Assembly: GCA_023663725.1 (NCBI GenBank) | Contig: JAMPGX010000001.1 | Coordinates: 248,001-312,000, forward strand | Length of the DNA stretch: 64,000 nt | Origin: a bacterium | Lineage (GTDB): Bacteria > Bacillota > Clostridia > Lachnospirales > Lachnospiraceae | Direction of reading: 5' to 3' | Shown: positions 62,080-64,000 of the stretch, piece by piece | Numbering within the stretch: the stretch's first letter is position 1 | Layout: each line of letters starts with the position of its first letter | Notes under the pieces: generated by a model | Databases searched by the model: none | The model's input: only the letters and a program-made list of their open reading frames with translations | What the model was told of the DNA's origin: nothing | Program-made: the position numbers and the translations under genes

Positions 62080-63132
62080 TTAAAAAATATTCCGCAGATC
62101 GTTAAAAAAGACAATAACCATCAATATCATAAAGAAGACAAGACCGATAAAATGCACCATTCCCTCTTTTTCCGGCGGCACTGGCTTACCCCGTATGACT
62201 TCGATCAGGAGAAATACCAGACGCCCACCATCCAGCGCCGGAATCGGAAGGAGATTCAAGATACCCAGATTGAAGGTCAATAGCAGCGTGATATATCCCA
62301 TATTCAACGCTACCGTCTGCCAGCCGTATTGCCTGGCCTCCGTATAGGTCTTGCCTACTACATTGACCGCAATGCCAACCGGTCCCGCCACTTCGTCGCT
62401 TTTGACCTGTCCCCGCAGCATCAACCCCAGACTCTGCCAGGTGGAGCGAACACAGTAACGAATCTCATACCAGGCGTACTTCAGCACGTTCAAACCCTCG
62501 GCCTTCAACGCCTTCCCCACGTGAATGCCCATGACATAACCGCCTTCACTGGACATCGGAGTGAGAGAAACCGTGTGGCGCTCTCCATCCCGCTCATACT
62601 CCAACGTAAATTCTCTGCCGTTATTGACCCTGTTAAAGAGAATCACTTCGTCTCTCAGGTACACCCTGTCACCGTTCAAAGCAGTGATCACATCCCCCGC
62701 CTGGAGTCCCGCCTGCTGAGCAGGACTTCCTTCGCTCACATCCACCACCACCGGATCATAGAATACCATAATTCCCGCCAATATCACGGCAATAACGGCG
62801 CCCAGGATAAAGTTGAATATTGGCCCTGCCAGAACTGTCGATATTCTGGCCCATACCTTCGCCTGTAAAAAGGAACCCTCTGTAGCCTCGCCCTCCTGGG
62901 TATTAAGCCCATCCTCGCCCTCGAACATGCAGGCGCCACCTAACGGCAACAGCTTAATCGAGTATTTGGTCTCCTTCTTTTTCCAGGAAAAAAGCGTTGG
63001 TCCCATACCAATTGCAAATTCCACCACATGGATGCCATTGGATTTTGCGAGCAGAAAATGCCCAAACTCATGGGAAATCACCACCACGCCAAATATCAAG
63101 AAAAACAGTACAAAAGTCATAAAAGTTGTCAT
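62080..63132 (-). CDS. rseP: RseP site-2 zinc metalloprotease
   Basis: 350 residues. Active-site motif VVISHEFGHFLLAKSNGI (HEFGH at about 22-26), central PDZ domain (VSEGSPAQQAGLQAGDVITA), and the third-helix motif LLPIPALDGGRLVFL in place of the typical NPDGG. Four membrane helices. It cleaves membrane-embedded substrates such as anti-sigma factors and signal peptide remnants. It begins 1 base after the dxr stop codon, the usual cluster dxr-rseP-(ispG). Confidence 0.93.
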   Translation of the reverse strand: MTTFMTFVLFFLIFGVVVISHEFGHFLLAKSNGIHVVEFAIGMGPTLFSWKKKETKYSIKLLPLGGACMFEGEDGLNTQEGEATEGSFLQAKVWARISTVLAGPIFNFILGAVIAVILAGIMVFYDPVVVDVSEGSPAQQAGLQAGDVITALNGDRVYLRDEVILFNRVNNGREFTLEYERDGERHTVSLTPMSSEGGYVMGIHVGKALKAEGLNVLKYAWYEIRYCVRSTWQSLGLMLRGQVKSDEVAGPVGIAVNVVGKTYTEARQYGWQTVALNMGYITLLLTFNLGILNLLPIPALDGGRLVFLLIEVIRGKPVPPEKEGMVHFIGLVFFMILMVIVFFNDLRNIF

Positions 63133-63133
63133 T

Positions 63134-64000
63134 TTACTTAATTTCCTTTATATAATCATATACGCTCTGCTCAGCCGCCAATATCTCATCCACATCTGGA
63201 TTCTCCGTTACCCTGTGCCGCTCCATACAGCGCTGAATCAGCTCTGGAATCTGCAGATAGCCGATCTTCCGCTCCAGGAACAACGCCACCGCCCTCTCAT
63301 TGGCTGCGTTATATACCGTAGGCATACTGCCGCCCCGCTCCAGAGCTTGATACGCCAGTTTAAGCCCATAGAAGGTCTTCATGTCCGGCTCCTCAAAGGT
63401 TACGCTGCCCAGTCTAAAGAAATCCACCCGATTATCCCTCATACCCCTCCTGTCCGGATAGAACAGGGCGTATTGAATCGGCAGCTTCATGTCTGGTATG
63501 CCCAGCTGAGCGATCACAGCTCCGTCAATATATTCCACCATCGAATGTATGATACTCTGCGGATGCACTACCACCTGAATCTGGGAGGGCTCCACATCGA
63601 AGAGCCACCTTGCCTCCATAACCTCCAGGCCCTTGTTGACCAAAGTGGAAGAGTCGATGGTAATCTTGCGCCCCATGCTCCAGTTGGGGTGTCTCAAGGC
63701 ATCCTCCACCTGCACTCCGGCAAGCTGCTCCCTCTTCCATCCACGGAAGGGGCCTCCTGACGCGGTCAGCAATATCCTGCTGATCCTTCCTGTCGGCTCG
63801 CCGTTCAAAGCCTGAAAAATCGCACTGTGCTCACTGTCAACAGGCAGGATGGATACGCCCCGCTCTCTGGCAAGTGGCATAATCCTGTGACCTGCACACA
63901 CCAGCGTCTCCTTATTGGCAAGGGCGATGTCCTTCCCCGCCTTGATTGCCTCTATCGTCGGCCTGATACCAATCATTCCCACAATGGCCGTCACCAATAC
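63134..64000 (-). CDS. dxr: 1-deoxy-D-xylulose 5-phosphate reductoisomerase (C-terminal part)
   Basis: The window contains about 289 codons of the C-terminal portion; the start lies beyond the right edge. Visible: [70 protein letters not shown] and [20 protein letters not shown]. These are the metal and substrate-binding blocks of DXR, the second enzyme of the MEP isoprenoid pathway. An intact stop codon ends it just before rseP. Confidence 0.95.
   Translation of the reverse strand, partial: VLVTAIVGMIGIRPTIEAIKAGKDIALANKETLVCAGHRIMPLARERGVSILPVDSEHSAIFQALNGEPTGRISRILLTASGGPFRGWKREQLAGVQVEDALRHPNWSMGRKITIDSSTLVNKGLEVMEARWLFDVEPSQIQVVVHPQSIIHSMVEYIDGAVIAQLGIPDMKLPIQYALFYPDRRGMRDNRVDFFRLGSVTFEEPDMKTFYGLKLAYQALERGGSMPTVYNAANERAVALFLERKIGYLQIPELIQRCMERHRVTENPDVDEILAAEQSVYDYIKEIK

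Noticed and set aside
1-64000. CRISPR array, tRNA/rRNA genes, complete transposon or prophage
   Set aside because: No regular direct-repeat array, no cloverleaf-like CCA-ended gene, and no integrase, transposase or phage structural gene was seen; the only repeats are the 17-bp array and promoter-associated inverted repeats.

Overview
The window looks like a chromosome segment of a gut Clostridia species, most likely Lachnospiraceae. The basis is strong AGGAGG-type ribosome binding sites, a Roseburia-like beta-mannan locus, LytTR/DUF3021 and BlaI/BlaR1 pairs, and the clostridial order apt - rel - MBL hydrolase - hemZ - (membrane gene) - hisS - aspS. No taxonomic marker gene (rRNA) is present, so this is inference. 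Most of the window is moderately GC-rich and coded on the minus strand; about 10.8-16.2 kb is clearly AT-rich and looks acquired.

Region by region. 1-10.5 kb (minus): a galacto-glucomannan oligosaccharide operon. It encodes GH36 alpha-galactosidase, a LacI regulator, an AGE-type (cellobiose/mannobiose) 2-epimerase, a GH130 phosphorylase, a CE2 and a CE17-like acetylesterase, and a single 774-residue protein that joins a complete GH1 beta-glycosidase to a complete class I mannose-6-phosphate isomerase; then the start of a DUF4250 gene. Together these would strip galactose and acetyl groups, convert mannobiose to mannosylglucose, phosphorolyse it, and feed mannose phosphate into glycolysis. 10.8-16.7 kb: an AT-rich accessory island with a possible immunity-like small protein, a Septu-like pair (large AAA ATPase plus HNH nuclease), an alpha/beta hydrolase and the 3' tail of a group II intron. 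16.7-19.6 kb: an ABC-2 exporter with DUF3021 and a LytTR regulator that has its own candidate operator. 19.7-25.4 kb: a GT39/ArnT-like membrane glycosyltransferase, an AraC regulator fused to a C39-like domain, an MFS exporter, and a small membrane protein.

25.4-30.7 kb: two ABC exporters, each with an N-terminal sensor-like and zinc-ribbon extension, flanking a DUF1854 protein. 31.1-34.2 kb: BlaI/BlaR1-type signalling pair with twin palindromic operators and a duplicated extracellular domain. 34.2-37.9 kb: a pair of ABC exporter half-transporters. 38.0-38.8 kb: a HicA-type toxin-antitoxin operon under a perfect consensus promoter embedded in a long palindrome. 38.8-41.5 kb: double-HTH MerR regulator and ABC exporter. 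41.5-50.4 kb: Sfp-type phosphopantetheinyl transferase, DHH phosphoesterase, a TIR - transmembrane - beta-propeller protein, a half-size DMT transporter, GNAT, PNPOx-like, AlbA_2 regulator and DUF3795 genes. 50.5-64 kb: housekeeping genes (aspS, hisS, hemZ, MBL hydrolase, rel, apt, a Ser/Thr kinase with a possible PP2C-like partner, rseP, dxr), including a membrane gene interrupted by a 7-G homopolymer frameshift.

The best candidates for something new are the GH1-isomerase fusion, the Septu-like pair with a large uncharacterised N-terminal half, the zinc-ribbon ABC/DUF1854 cluster and the TIR-propeller protein. No rRNA, tRNA, CRISPR array, complete transposon or prophage was seen.
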